Shown: piece by piece, positions 1-7,482 of the stretch
Numbering within the stretch: position 1 is the first letter of the stretch
How the letters are laid out: each line of letters starts with the position of its first letter
Source of the DNA: AWTP1-13 sp035550075
GTDB taxonomy: Bacteria; Pseudomonadota; Alphaproteobacteria; Rhizobiales; Hyphomicrobiaceae
Assembly: GCA_035550075.1 (NCBI GenBank)
Contig: DASZQG010000186.1
Coordinates: forward strand, 1 to 52,669
DNA: 52,669 nt
Reading direction: 5' to 3'
Made by a program: the position numbers and the translations under genes
The notes under the pieces: generated by a model
Seen by the model: only the letters and a program-made list of their open reading frames with translations
Database searches by the model: none
What the model was told of the DNA's origin: nothing

Positions 1-204
1 GTCATTGCGCAGGGCGATCTGCGTCCGATGGCGGAAGGACCGCAGGCCATGGACGACCTCAAGGCCATCCTGGAAAGCCGCCTGCCGCTTTATGCCAAGG
101 CGGACGTGGAGGTGAACACGGGCGACAAGACCGAGGCGCAGGCCTTCGCCGCGCTGCTCAGCGCCATCGCCCAGGCCGGCCAGTCGCGGCCCGCCGCCTC
201 CTGA
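1..204 (+). CDS. C-terminal end of a probable BoxR/BzdR-type regulator (XRE + shikimate-kinase-like), 5' truncated
   Basis: Only the last 67 codons lie in the window; the frame is open from base 1 and stops with TGA at 202-204. The peptide runs VIAQGDLRPMAEG, then a helix, then RLPLYAKADVEVNT. That resembles the C-terminus of shikimate kinases and, more closely, of regulators that fuse an XRE helix-turn-helix to a shikimate-kinase-like effector domain (BzdR/BoxR, benzoyl-CoA sensing). The RPM segment before the helix is what I recall from that subgroup. It ends 4 bases before the stop of the convergent MaoC gene, so regulator and catabolic operon abut. A plain AroK cannot be excluded, because the N-terminal part is outside the window. 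Confidence 0.5.
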   Translation, partial: VIAQGDLRPMAEGPQAMDDLKAILESRLPLYAKADVEVNTGDKTEAQAFAALLSAIAQAGQSRPAAS

Positions 205-208
205 GCCG

Positions 209-691
209 TCACGCAGGCACGAGCACGCTGCGCTCGAATTCCATGAAGACGCTGCCATCCGCCTTGATGCCGCGCGTGCGCACGGTCACGACGCCCTGGC
301 CCGGCCGGCTCTTGGATTCCCGCTTCGCCAGCACTTCGCTCTCCGCGTAGATGGTGTCGCCAACGAACACCGGGCCCGTCAGCTTGACGTTGCTCCAGCC
401 GAGGTTGGCAATCGCCTTCTGGCTGATGTCGCTGACGCTCATGCCGGTCACGATCGCGAGCGTCAGGCAGCTATTGACGAGCGGTCTCTTGAACTCGGTG
501 CCCTCGGCGTAGACCGTATCGAAGTGCAGCGGATGCGTGTTCATCGTCAGCAGCGTGAACCACACATTGTCAGCTTCGGTGATGGTGCGCCCGGGCCTGT
601 GCTCGTAGACGTCGCCGACAACAAAGTCGGCAAACGTCCGGCCGATGTCCTCGCGGTACCGGTTTGGACCGGTCCTCTGCATTCCGTACAT
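209..691 (-). CDS. MaoC family dehydratase (hot-dog fold enoyl-CoA hydratase-like)
   Basis: 160 residues, the normal length for single-hot-dog MaoC hydratases, which hydrate 2-enoyl-CoA or mesaconyl/itaconyl-CoA-type thioesters in the cytosol. Residues 18-45 carry the usual entry FADFVVGD, then TITEADNVWFTLLTMNTHPLHFD. In the latter, the T-x-x-D and N-x-H-P-L-H-x-D pattern gives the catalytic Asp and His. VFVGDTIYAESEVL is the second conserved strand. The start ATG at 691 is preceded by a GGAGAC ribosome site. It is the last gene of the minus-strand operon, 14 bases after the preceding CoA-transferase. A role in the same acyl-CoA route as its neighbours is inferred; the exact substrate is unknown. 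Confidence 0.85.
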   Translation of the reverse strand: MYGMQRTGPNRYREDIGRTFADFVVGDVYEHRPGRTITEADNVWFTLLTMNTHPLHFDTVYAEGTEFKRPLVNSCLTLAIVTGMSVSDISQKAIANLGWSNVKLTGPVFVGDTIYAESEVLAKRESKSRPGQGVVTVRTRGIKADGSVFMEFERSVLVPA

Positions 692-705
692 GCCGTCTCC
701 GTCGG

Positions 706-1815
706 TTAGCGCTTGTCGCGTGACGCCGGATTATGCTCACCAAGCGCAGGCGCACGCCAATCCGGCTTTGCGGGCTCGTTCAGGAAGCGCACCACCGGCG
801 CGATATGCTCGCGGCCTTGCCCGTCCTCGATGACGAGGGCGCGGGCCCGCACATTGGCATCATCGAGCGCCTCGCGCAGGGAGTTCACCGGCGCGAAGCT
901 CACGTCCATGCCCTCGAACCAGGCGCGCCAATGCCCAAGCGGCTTGTCCTTGAAGACGGCCTTGAGAAACGCGACCACAGGCAGCTGGTGCGGCCCCGGG
1001 CCCTGCTCGCACAGTGGGATCAAATCCGCCCGCTCCAGGCGGCCCAACAAGGTGCGCACGAACTTGATCTCCTGCGCGCCGAGCACCAGGTAGCGCCCAT
1101 CGCTCGTCTCATACACCTGGTAGAAGGCGGAGCCGCCGGTGGTCCGTTCGTGCTTGGGGTTGGGTTGCGGCTTGCGGCACATGGCCGGCCCCATCACGTT
1201 GGGCAGTGCGGCCAGCGCCGCGTGGTGCATGGAGACGTCGATATAGTCTCCGGCGCCGGTACTCTCCCGGCGCAGCAGTGCCATCAGCACGCCCGACAGC
1301 GCCTGCAGCGCGCTAACGACGTCGGCGACGGCGACCCCCGGCATGGCCGGAGCGCCATCGTTGCCGAGCGTGATGCTCAGGGCCCCGCTGAGCGCCATCG
1401 TCGCCAGATCGTGCGCGGGGCGGTCCCGGTACGGGCCATCCTGGCCGAACGCGCTGATCGAGCAGTACACGATCCGGGGATTGAGCGCGGAGACCGCCGC
1501 ATAGTCGAAACCGAGCCGCTGCATGACGCCGGGCCGGTAGCTCTCGACGAACACGTCCGCCTCGCGCACCAGTTCGCGCAGCCGCGCCTGCCCCTCCGGC
1601 GCCTTCAAATCGATGACCACGCTCTTCTTGCCGCGATTGACGTTGCGGAAGAACACGGTCTGCGGCCCATCCGCCATGCCGATGTGCCGGCCAGGATCGC
1701 CGCCGGGCGGCTCGACTTTGATGACTTCCGCGCCGTGATCGGCGAGCGTCATCGTCAGATAGGGGCCGGGCAGGAACACCGACAGGTCGACGACCTTGAG
1801 GCCCTCAAGCTTCAT
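706..1815 (-). CDS. CaiB/BaiF family CoA-transferase (class III), copy A
   Basis: 369 residues from MKLEGLKVVDLS, a typical class III CoA-transferase start (GLKVxDLS). A longer frame reaching back to 1854 would overlap the upstream gene and adds a low-complexity Arg-rich tail, so I rejected it. These enzymes move CoA between carboxylic acids through an aspartyl-CoA thioester. The expected nucleophile is Asp165 in GVAVADVVSAL, followed by the LLRRESTGAGDYIDVSM segment. The family fold is seen in ADHGAEVIKVEPP (25-37) and NRGKKSVVIDLK (60-71). Its start is 8 bases from the end of copy B, so the two are co-transcribed. Donor and acceptor acids are unknown; two adjacent copies suggest a heteromer or two successive activations. 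Confidence 0.9.
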   Translation of the reverse strand: MKLEGLKVVDLSVFLPGPYLTMTLADHGAEVIKVEPPGGDPGRHIGMADGPQTVFFRNVNRGKKSVVIDLKAPEGQARLRELVREADVFVESYRPGVMQRLGFDYAAVSALNPRIVYCSISAFGQDGPYRDRPAHDLATMALSGALSITLGNDGAPAMPGVAVADVVSALQALSGVLMALLRRESTGAGDYIDVSMHHAALAALPNVMGPAMCRKPQPNPKHERTTGGSAFYQVYETSDGRYLVLGAQEIKFVRTLLGRLERADLIPLCEQGPGPHQLPVVAFLKAVFKDKPLGHWRAWFEGMDVSFAPVNSLREALDDANVRARALVIEDGQGREHIAPVVRFLNEPAKPDWRAPALGEHNPASRDKR

Positions 1816-1822
1816 CGGGGTA

Positions 1823-2980
1823 TCACTCGGCCGCCGCCTGCGCCGCCCCGCCAAGAAGCGCTGCGTTATCGGCGCCGAGCGGGGAGCACACCTTCTGCTC
1901 CGGCCTCTCGCCGTCGATCCTCAGCGGATTGGCAAACAGCTTGAAGTCCGGGTTGGCCGGGTGCGGAACACGGCGCACCATGTCCACGACTTCGACGAAC
2001 GGATTCGACACGGCCTGCGCCACGTCGAACACGGGCGCCACGGGCAGCGCACCGGTCAGCACCGAGAGCCACTCCTGCGTGGTCTTCTCGCTCAGGATGG
2101 CATCAAGCACCTGCGTCAGTGCGGCAAGGTTGGCCCGCCGGTCGGCCGCGGTCACAAACCGCTTGTCGCTGGCGAGGTCGGTGCGGCCGACACGTTTGGT
2201 CAGCTCCTCCCAGAACTTGTCCATCATGCACATGACGTAGATCCAGCCGTCCTTCGTGCGCACCGTCTGCACGGGAGCGATCGACTGGTGCGCGCCGCGC
2301 GCAAGCCGGCTCGGCATGTCACCGCCGTTGATGTACCAGGTGCCGGGATACGAAAGCTGATGGAACGCGACATCGAACAGGCAGGTGTCGACGTCGCATC
2401 CCTTGCCCGTCGTCTTGGCGCGCATCAGGCAGGCCAGCAGGCCCACGATGCCGGTCATGCCCGTCATGAAATCGATCATGGATGCGCCGAAGCGTGACGG
2501 CGGCCCATCCGGCTCGCCGGTCAGGCTCATCAGGCCCGTTTCGGCCTGCATCAGGAAATCGTATCCCGGCCAGCCCTTGCGGGCATTGTTGCGGCCGTAG
2601 GCGGAGATGTGCAGGCAAACGATCGCCGGATTGACCGCTTTCAGGCTGGCATAGTCGAGCCCGAGCTTCTCGGGCTGGTCACCGCGCAGGTTGTTCATCA
2701 CGGCATCCGCGGTGCCTGCCAGCTTGCGGAAAGCCTTTTGGCCTTCGCTGGATTTCAGATCGAGCGTGATGCTCTTCTTGTTCGATCCCCAGGTCTGGAA
2801 ATACTGGCTGTCGTTCTCGCCCAGCAGGTGCGGGCCGACGTGGCGGCCGGCATCTCCATTGGTCGCCGCGTTTTCGATCTTGATGACCTCGGCGCCGAGG
2901 TCCGCCAGGAACATTGAGCCGTAGGGCCCCGCGCCGAACTGCTCCAGCGTGAGAACGCGATTTCCTTCGAGTGGCTTCAT
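1823..2980 (-). CDS. CaiB/BaiF family CoA-transferase (class III), copy B
   Basis: 385 residues from MKPLEGNRVLTLEQFGAGP. The ATG overlaps the TGA of the upstream acyl-CoA dehydrogenase (ATGA, 2977-2980), which indicates translational coupling and fixes the start. The family signature LADLGAEVIKIEN is at 25-37 and the probable nucleophile is Asp170 (GASMIDFMTGM), followed by the TTGKGCDVDTCLFD strand. It differs clearly from copy A, so this is not a recent tandem duplication. The GYDFLMQAETGLMSLTGEPDG stretch at 139-159 matches the class that includes succinyl-CoA-dependent transferases, but specificity cannot be read from sequence. It is the second gene of the four-gene operon. Confidence 0.9.
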   Translation of the reverse strand: MKPLEGNRVLTLEQFGAGPYGSMFLADLGAEVIKIENAATNGDAGRHVGPHLLGENDSQYFQTWGSNKKSITLDLKSSEGQKAFRKLAGTADAVMNNLRGDQPEKLGLDYASLKAVNPAIVCLHISAYGRNNARKGWPGYDFLMQAETGLMSLTGEPDGPPSRFGASMIDFMTGMTGIVGLLACLMRAKTTGKGCDVDTCLFDVAFHQLSYPGTWYINGGDMPSRLARGAHQSIAPVQTVRTKDGWIYVMCMMDKFWEELTKRVGRTDLASDKRFVTAADRRANLAALTQVLDAILSEKTTQEWLSVLTGALPVAPVFDVAQAVSNPFVEVVDMVRRVPHPANPDFKLFANPLRIDGERPEQKVCSPLGADNAALLGGAAQAAAE

Positions 2981-4152
2981 GATACGGGGTTCCGCTTGAT
3001 CCATTGCCTGGCGATGATGATGCGCTGCATTTCGTTGGTGCCCTCGCCGATGCACATCAGCGGCGCATCGCGATAGAGACGCTCGATGTCGAATTCCTTG
3101 GCGTAGCCGTAGCCGCCATGGATGCGCAAAGACTCGATGCTGTTCTCGAGCGCCGCTTCAGACGCGAAGTATTTGGCCATGCCGGCTTCCAGGTCGCAAC
3201 GCTCGCCCCGGTCGAAGGCCGACGCCGCATCCAGCGTCAGCAGCCGCGCGGCGCGGGCGCGCGTGGCCATCTCCCCCAGCTTGAGCTGGATAGCCTGATG
3301 CTCGCAGATCGGCTTGCCGAAGGTGCGGCGGATTTGCGCGTACTCCGTTGCGAGCTTCAGGGCGCCTTCCGCGACACCGACGCCGCGGGCAGCCACGTTG
3401 ATGCGCCCGAGTTCCAGCCCGCCAGTCGCCTGATAGAAGCCCTGCCCTTCTTCCCCGCCGATCAGATGGTCCTTTGACAGCCTGTAATTCTCAAACACCA
3501 GCTCGCCGGAATCGATCGACTTGTAGCCGAGCTTTTCCAGCCGTTTGCCCACGGTGAACCCTTCTTTCTTCGGGGCAATGAACATGCTCATGCCCTTGTG
3601 CCGGGGTTCGGCCGCAGGATCGGTCTTCACCAGCAAGGCAAAGCAGCTTCCTTCGATGCCGTTGGAGATCCAGGTCTTGGTGCCGTTGATCACATAGCCA
3701 TCCCCGTCACGACGCGCGACGGTGCGGATGCCCTGCAGATCGGTTCCGGCGTCAGGCTCGGTCAATGCCAGTCCGCCGCGCACCTCGCCGCTCGCAAGTT
3801 TCCGCAGCCAGGTGTCTTTCTGCGCAGCGGTGCCATACTTCTCGATCGCGAGCGCCAGCATCAGGTGGGAGTTGAAAATTCCCGTCACCGCCATCCAGTC
3901 GCGCGAGATGCGCATCACGATCTTGGCGTAGGTGCCGGCCGGTAGTCCGAGGCCGCCATATTCCTGCGACACCGTGGCGCCGAACAGTCCGAGCTCCTTC
4001 ATCTGCTCGACGGTTTCGGTCGGGTAGCGGTCCGCGTGATCGTATTCCTTCGCGATCGGCTTGACCTCGCGCTCGACCCAGCGATCGATGGTGTCGAGCA
4101 GTTGTGCTTCGTCGCCGGGGTCGATGTTGCGAAGCTGGGAATAATTCGACAT
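2977..4152 (-). CDS. Acyl-CoA dehydrogenase family flavoprotein
   Basis: 391 residues, the normal length of FAD-dependent acyl-CoA dehydrogenases that form a 2,3-enoyl-CoA and pass electrons to ETF. The flavin and substrate loops are visible: ALTEPDAGTDL (129-139), GTKTWISNG (157-165), RRTFGKPICEHQAIQ (275-289) and RIHGGYGY (343-350). The catalytic base is probably Glu370 in CIGEGTNEMQ. I chose MSNYSQ at 4152 because it fits the family N-terminus and has AAAGAG upstream; MIERAS at 4170 is the alternative. It is the first gene of the operon running to 209. Order dehydrogenase, two CoA-transferases, hydratase fits activation, oxidation and hydration of an organic acid. Confidence 0.9.
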   Translation of the reverse strand: MSNYSQLRNIDPGDEAQLLDTIDRWVEREVKPIAKEYDHADRYPTETVEQMKELGLFGATVSQEYGGLGLPAGTYAKIVMRISRDWMAVTGIFNSHLMLALAIEKYGTAAQKDTWLRKLASGEVRGGLALTEPDAGTDLQGIRTVARRDGDGYVINGTKTWISNGIEGSCFALLVKTDPAAEPRHKGMSMFIAPKKEGFTVGKRLEKLGYKSIDSGELVFENYRLSKDHLIGGEEGQGFYQATGGLELGRINVAARGVGVAEGALKLATEYAQIRRTFGKPICEHQAIQLKLGEMATRARAARLLTLDAASAFDRGERCDLEAGMAKYFASEAALENSIESLRIHGGYGYAKEFDIERLYRDAPLMCIGEGTNEMQRIIIARQWIKRNPVS

Positions 4153-4281
4153 GCTTGCTCTTTCGATCATCGTGCCGCGTCAGCGGCTGAAGCTGGTGCA
4201 CAGTACCGTCCGGGCAAGACCGCTGCCACTCTGCGCGGCATGCGCACTCGAACAACACCTTTCGGGAAATGGACAACGGCC

Positions 4282-4821
4282 ATGGAGATGACAGGTGAGC
4301 GGCAGATTGCGGCGAGCCGGGATACCGTCTGGGCCGCTCTTAACAATCCTGATGTCCTCAAGCAATGCATCCCGGGCTGTGAATCCCTGGAGATGCTCTC
4401 ACCAACCGACATGACTGCCAGGGTGAAACTGCAGATCGGCCCCGTGAAAGCGAATTTCTCCGGCAAGGTGAAATTATCCGATCTCGACCCTCCCAACGGC
4501 TACCGCATCTCCGGCGAGGGGAACGGCGGCGTCGCCGGATACGCAAAGGGCGGCGCGACGGTTCGCCTCCTGCAGGACGGCGTCGGCACGCTGATGCGCT
4601 ACGACGTCAAGGCCGATGTCGGCGGCAAACTGGCCCAGCTCGGCGGCCGTCTCATAGACGCGACAGCAAAGCGCCTTGCGGACGAATTCTTCGAGCGCTT
4701 TTCTGAGATCGTCGGGGGCCCGTCACCCGCCGGCCAAGCCGCAGCCGGCGCGCCCGAAAGGAAGATGGGCTGGTTTCGCCGCCTGCTTCACCGTCTCTTT
4801 CGGCGCAAGAAATCGAACTAG
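4282..4821 (+). CDS. CoxG/SRPBCC family protein (carbon monoxide dehydrogenase subunit G-like), orphan
   Basis: 179 residues starting MEMTGERQIAASRDTVWAAL, then LKQCIPGCESLE and VGPVKANFSGKVKLSD-like strands (IGPVKANFSGKVKLSDLD), the hallmark of the CoxG family with its START/SRPBCC hot cavity. CoxG recruits CO dehydrogenase to the membrane and, in recent work, binds quinone; homologues occur without CO dehydrogenase. The tail from about residue 160 is very basic and amphipathic (GWFRRLLHRLFRRKKSN), fitting membrane attachment. No coxMSL genes are in the window. It diverges from the acyl-CoA dehydrogenase with a 129-base gap and precedes a PAS gene by 54 bases. An in-frame start at 4240 is possible. 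Confidence 0.8.
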   Translation: MEMTGERQIAASRDTVWAALNNPDVLKQCIPGCESLEMLSPTDMTARVKLQIGPVKANFSGKVKLSDLDPPNGYRISGEGNGGVAGYAKGGATVRLLQDGVGTLMRYDVKADVGGKLAQLGGRLIDATAKRLADEFFERFSEIVGGPSPAGQAAAGAPERKMGWFRRLLHRLFRRKKSN

Positions 4822-4875
4822 CGGTGCATGTCGCTCCCCGCAGGCGGGCCTAGGTAGCGTGGAGAGGAAGCGCGC

Positions 4876-5289
4876 GTGGACATCGATGATTTCTGCCGCC
4901 GGTACGTGAAGGAAACGCCGGACGCCGTCCTCTACTGCGACGCGGAAGGAATCATTCGCTTCTGGAATGATGGCGCGCAGCGCATTTTCGGGTTCACCCC
5001 GCAGGAGGCGGTCGGCCAGTCGCTGGACATCATCATCCCGGAGCACCTGAGGCAGCGGCACTGGGATGGATACAAAGAGACCGTACGCAGCGGGACGTCC
5101 CGCTACGGTGCGGGCGACCTTCTCTCGGTTCCGGCCCTTGCCAAGGATGGGACGCGGATCTCCGTTGAGTTCTCTATCGCTGTCTTTCGCGAGGCCGGGC
5201 GCGTTGCCGGCATTGCCGCGACGCTGCGTGACGTGACAAAGACATTTGAGGAATTGAAGGCGCTGCGACGGCGCGCGCAGGGTAGATAG
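4876..5289 (+). CDS. Single-domain PAS sensor protein
   Basis: 137 residues consisting almost wholly of one PAS domain: PDAVLYCDAEGIIRFWN (15-31), FGFTPQEAVGQSL (38-50), then PEHLRQRHWDGY (55-66), KDGTRISVEFSI and the final IAATLRDVTK strand. GTG start at 4876, with GAGAGGAAG upstream. There is no kinase, GGDEF or HTH output domain, so the protein must act through a partner. His62 in RQRHWDGY sits where FixL-type heme PAS domains carry the heme-ligand His (RSRHDGY-like), with one extra Trp; heme binding is a guess. It follows the CoxG-like gene on the same strand and may be co-transcribed. Function unknown. Confidence 0.8.
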   Translation: MDIDDFCRRYVKETPDAVLYCDAEGIIRFWNDGAQRIFGFTPQEAVGQSLDIIIPEHLRQRHWDGYKETVRSGTSRYGAGDLLSVPALAKDGTRISVEFSIAVFREAGRVAGIAATLRDVTKTFEELKALRRRAQGR

Positions 5290-5332
5290 CGCCGACGGCA
5301 CGGGGCGGACGCGATTGCCGATACACGAAAAG

Positions 5333-5356
5333 CGGGCCCCGCGTACGCGGGGCCCG
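5333..5356 (-). terminator. Rho-independent terminator of the HU-like gene
   Basis: A perfect 24-base palindrome with half-site CGGGCCCCGCGT lies 20 bases beyond the HU-like stop codon. Read on the minus strand, the stem is followed by CTTTTCG, a short U-run. On the plus strand it lies 43 bases after the PAS stop but has no T-run, so it mainly serves the minus-strand gene and may help both convergent genes. Confidence 0.7.
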
Positions 5357-5376
5357 AAGGTGTCTCTCCCGACCGT

Positions 5377-5718
5377 TTAGATGGCCTCTTTGAGGTCCTT
5401 GGCGGCGCGGAATGCGATTTTCTTGCTGGCCTTGATCTTGATCGGCTCGCCGGTGGCGGGATTGCGCCCCATGCGCGCTTTGCGCTTGCGCACCTGGATG
5501 ATACCCAGGCCCGCGAGCTTGATGCGGCGGCCCTTCTTCAGGTGCTTGGCGATGTCCTCCACCATGCCCGCGAGCATGGCGTTCACTTGCGCCTTCTTCA
5601 CCCCATGCATTTCGGAGATCGCCAGCGCGATATGACGCAAGGTGACGGTCTCAACCTTCGCGGCCTTGGCCGCCTTCCTGTGAGCAACCCGCGGGATGCT
5701 CGGCTCGATCTTTCTCAT
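5377..5718 (-). CDS. HU family DNA-binding protein with basic N-terminal extension
   Basis: 113 residues, about 20 longer than classical HU. After a lysine-rich start (HRKAAKAAKVETV), the HU fold is seen in LRHIALAISEMHGVKKAQVNAML and LKKGRRIKLAGLGIIQV-type segments. The DNA-arm signature is ARMGRNPATGEPIKIKAS, ending KKIAFRAAKDLKEAI. HU proteins bend and compact DNA. Start chosen at the ATG at 5718, with AGAGGG 7-12 bases upstream; the frame extends further up but with no HU-like sequence. It is monocistronic, convergent with the PAS gene and followed by a strong terminator. Confidence 0.85.
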   Translation of the reverse strand: MRKIEPSIPRVAHRKAAKAAKVETVTLRHIALAISEMHGVKKAQVNAMLAGMVEDIAKHLKKGRRIKLAGLGIIQVRKRKARMGRNPATGEPIKIKASKKIAFRAAKDLKEAI

Positions 5719-6235
5719 TGCTCTGCCCTCTGCTGTGCTAGCCCGTCTCGACCAAACGTGGAAATTTGTTGATTTTGCAGAGGTATTTGTGTTCGCCGGA
5801 TTTGTGTACCCCAATCTTTGCGACGGGCCCGCAAAGGCCGGCGGCGTGGTTCCTTTGCCACGCCCTGTGCAAGTCGGCGGCTGCGGGACCGTACTCTCTT
5901 CTTCCATCGACCGACGCCATGCTCCGCCCGGCCTCGTTGCGCAAAAAGTGGTGGTCCATAGGCGGCACCGTCGGCAGCCTTGCCGAGGCTCTGGCCGATG
6001 CGCCTCTTGGCCAGGCCCCGCCTGGTCCTGATCGGCAAATTTCTGGAGTCAGCCGCGGCGCCTAACATCGCTTCATGCTCGCAAGCTGCCGTCGCCGCTC
6101 CCGCATGAGGCGGCCGGAGGCAGCTGCCTGCGCATGGTAACCAGGCCAAACCACGGGCAGGTGGGTTGACGGTTGCCTCGCTGCCCACAGCCCCTATAGT
6201 GCGCGCGCATTTCGCGGTTTCCCTGAAGGTGCGCC
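5719..6235. other. Intergenic region between the divergent HU-like gene and argG
   Basis: 517 bases with no convincing gene. The left part, about 5750-5815, is locally AT-richer and should hold the HU promoter on the minus strand; I see no clear -35/-10 pair there. The right end holds a possible argG promoter (see 6173-6200). Short open frames inside it lack ribosome sites and family features. Confidence 0.5.
6173..6200 (+). promoter_or_regulatory. Possible sigma-70-type promoter of argG
   Basis: TTGCCT at 6173-6178 and TATAGT at 6195-6200 are separated by 16 bases and lie 35 bases before the argG start. A better -35 (TTGACG, 6166-6171) is spaced too far (23 bases). Prediction from consensus only. 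Confidence 0.35.
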
Positions 6236-7474
6236 ATGCCTGCAAAGGCCAAGGGTCCCAAGGTCGGCAAGGTCGTGCTTGCCTACTCCGGCGGGCTCGA
6301 CACATCGATCATCCTCAAGTGGCTGCAGGAAACGTACGGCTGCGAAGTGGTCACCTTCACGGCCGATCTCGGACAGGGCGAGGAACTCGAGCCCGCCCGC
6401 CGCAAGGCCGAACTGCTCGGCATCAAGAAGGAGAATATCTTCGTCGAAGACCTGCGCGACGAGTTCATTCGCGACTACGTGTTTCCGATGTTCCGGGCGA
6501 ACGCCCTGTACGAGGGTGTCTATCTGCTCGGCACCTCGATTGCGCGTCCGCTGATCGCCAAGAAGCAGATCGAGATTGCACGCAAGACGGGGGCCGATGC
6601 CGTCGCGCACGGTGCAACCGGCAAGGGCAACGACCAGGTACGCTTCGAGCTCAGCTATTATGCGCTCGAGCCGGGCATCAAGATCATCGCGCCCTGGCGC
6701 GAATGGAGCTTCAAGAGCCGCGAGGAGCTGATTGCTTTCGCCGAAAAGCACCAGATTCCTGTTGCGAAAGACAAGCGCGGCGAGGCGCCCTTTTCTGTAG
6801 ACGCCAATCTCTTGCACTCCTCTTCGGAGGGGAAAGTGCTGGAGGACCCGGCTGTCGAACCGCCGCCCTATGTCTACCAGCGCACCATCTCGCCGATGGA
6901 GGCGCCCGACCGCGTCACCGAGCTCACGATCGCCTTCTCCAAGGGCGATCCGGTCAGCCTCGACGGCAAGAGGCTTTCGCCGGCTGCGCTGTTCGCGAAG
7001 TTGAACGAGCTTGGGCACGACAACGGCATCGGCCGCGTCGACCTGGTGGAGAACCGGTTCGTCGGCATGAAATCGCGCGGCGTATACGAGACGCCCGGCG
7101 GAACCATCCTGCTGGCCGCGCACAGGGCGATCGAGTCGATCACGCTCGACCGCGGCGCCGCGCACCTGAAGGATGAATTGATGCCGCGCTACGCGGAACT
7201 GATCTACAACGGTTTCTGGTTCAGTCCCGAGCGCGAGATGCTGCAGGCCCTGATCGACAAGTCCCAGGAGCCTGTCGAGGGCGAGGTGCGGTTGAAGCTT
7301 TACAAGGGCAACACCATCGTCACTGGCCGCGAGAGCCGCAAGTCACTCTACTCGTCCGGCCTCGTGACCTTCGAGGACGACAAGGGTGCCTACGATCAGA
7401 AAGACGCTGAGGGCTTCATCCGCCTGAACGCGCTCAGGCTCCGCACGCTTGCCACCCGCAACAAAAGGAGCTGA
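6236..7474 (+). CDS. argG: Argininosuccinate synthase
   Basis: 412 residues, the usual ArgG length. It joins citrulline and aspartate with ATP to give argininosuccinate, the penultimate step of arginine synthesis. The N-type PP-loop AYSGGLDTS is at 16-24, followed by TADLGQGEELEPARRKAE. Further family blocks are GAVAHGATGKGNDQVRFE-type (AHGATGKGNDQVRFE), NLLHSSSEGKVLEDP and IGRVDLVENRFVGMKSRG. ATG at 6236 with GAAGG upstream. The M50 protease gene follows after 8 bases, so the two may be transcribed together; no arginine-pathway gene lies next to it. Confidence 0.97.
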   Translation: MPAKAKGPKVGKVVLAYSGGLDTSIILKWLQETYGCEVVTFTADLGQGEELEPARRKAELLGIKKENIFVEDLRDEFIRDYVFPMFRANALYEGVYLLGTSIARPLIAKKQIEIARKTGADAVAHGATGKGNDQVRFELSYYALEPGIKIIAPWREWSFKSREELIAFAEKHQIPVAKDKRGEAPFSVDANLLHSSSEGKVLEDPAVEPPPYVYQRTISPMEAPDRVTELTIAFSKGDPVSLDGKRLSPAALFAKLNELGHDNGIGRVDLVENRFVGMKSRGVYETPGGTILLAAHRAIESITLDRGAAHLKDELMPRYAELIYNGFWFSPEREMLQALIDKSQEPVEGEVRLKLYKGNTIVTGRESRKSLYSSGLVTFEDDKGAYDQKDAEGFIRLNALRLRTLATRNKRS

Positions 7475-7482
7475 GCGGAACC

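Noticed and set aside
733..1944. Long plus-strand frame opposite the CoA-transferase genes
   Set aside because: Antisense shadow; the minus-strand frames carry the catalytic motifs and overlapping starts of a real operon.
4282..5289. CO dehydrogenase system based on the CoxG-like gene
   Set aside because: No molybdenum, FAD or iron-sulfur subunit genes are in the window, so CO oxidation cannot be claimed.
5333..5356. 24-base perfect palindrome as a repressor operator
   Set aside because: Its place just past the HU stop with a following T-run on the minus strand fits a terminator much better than an operator.
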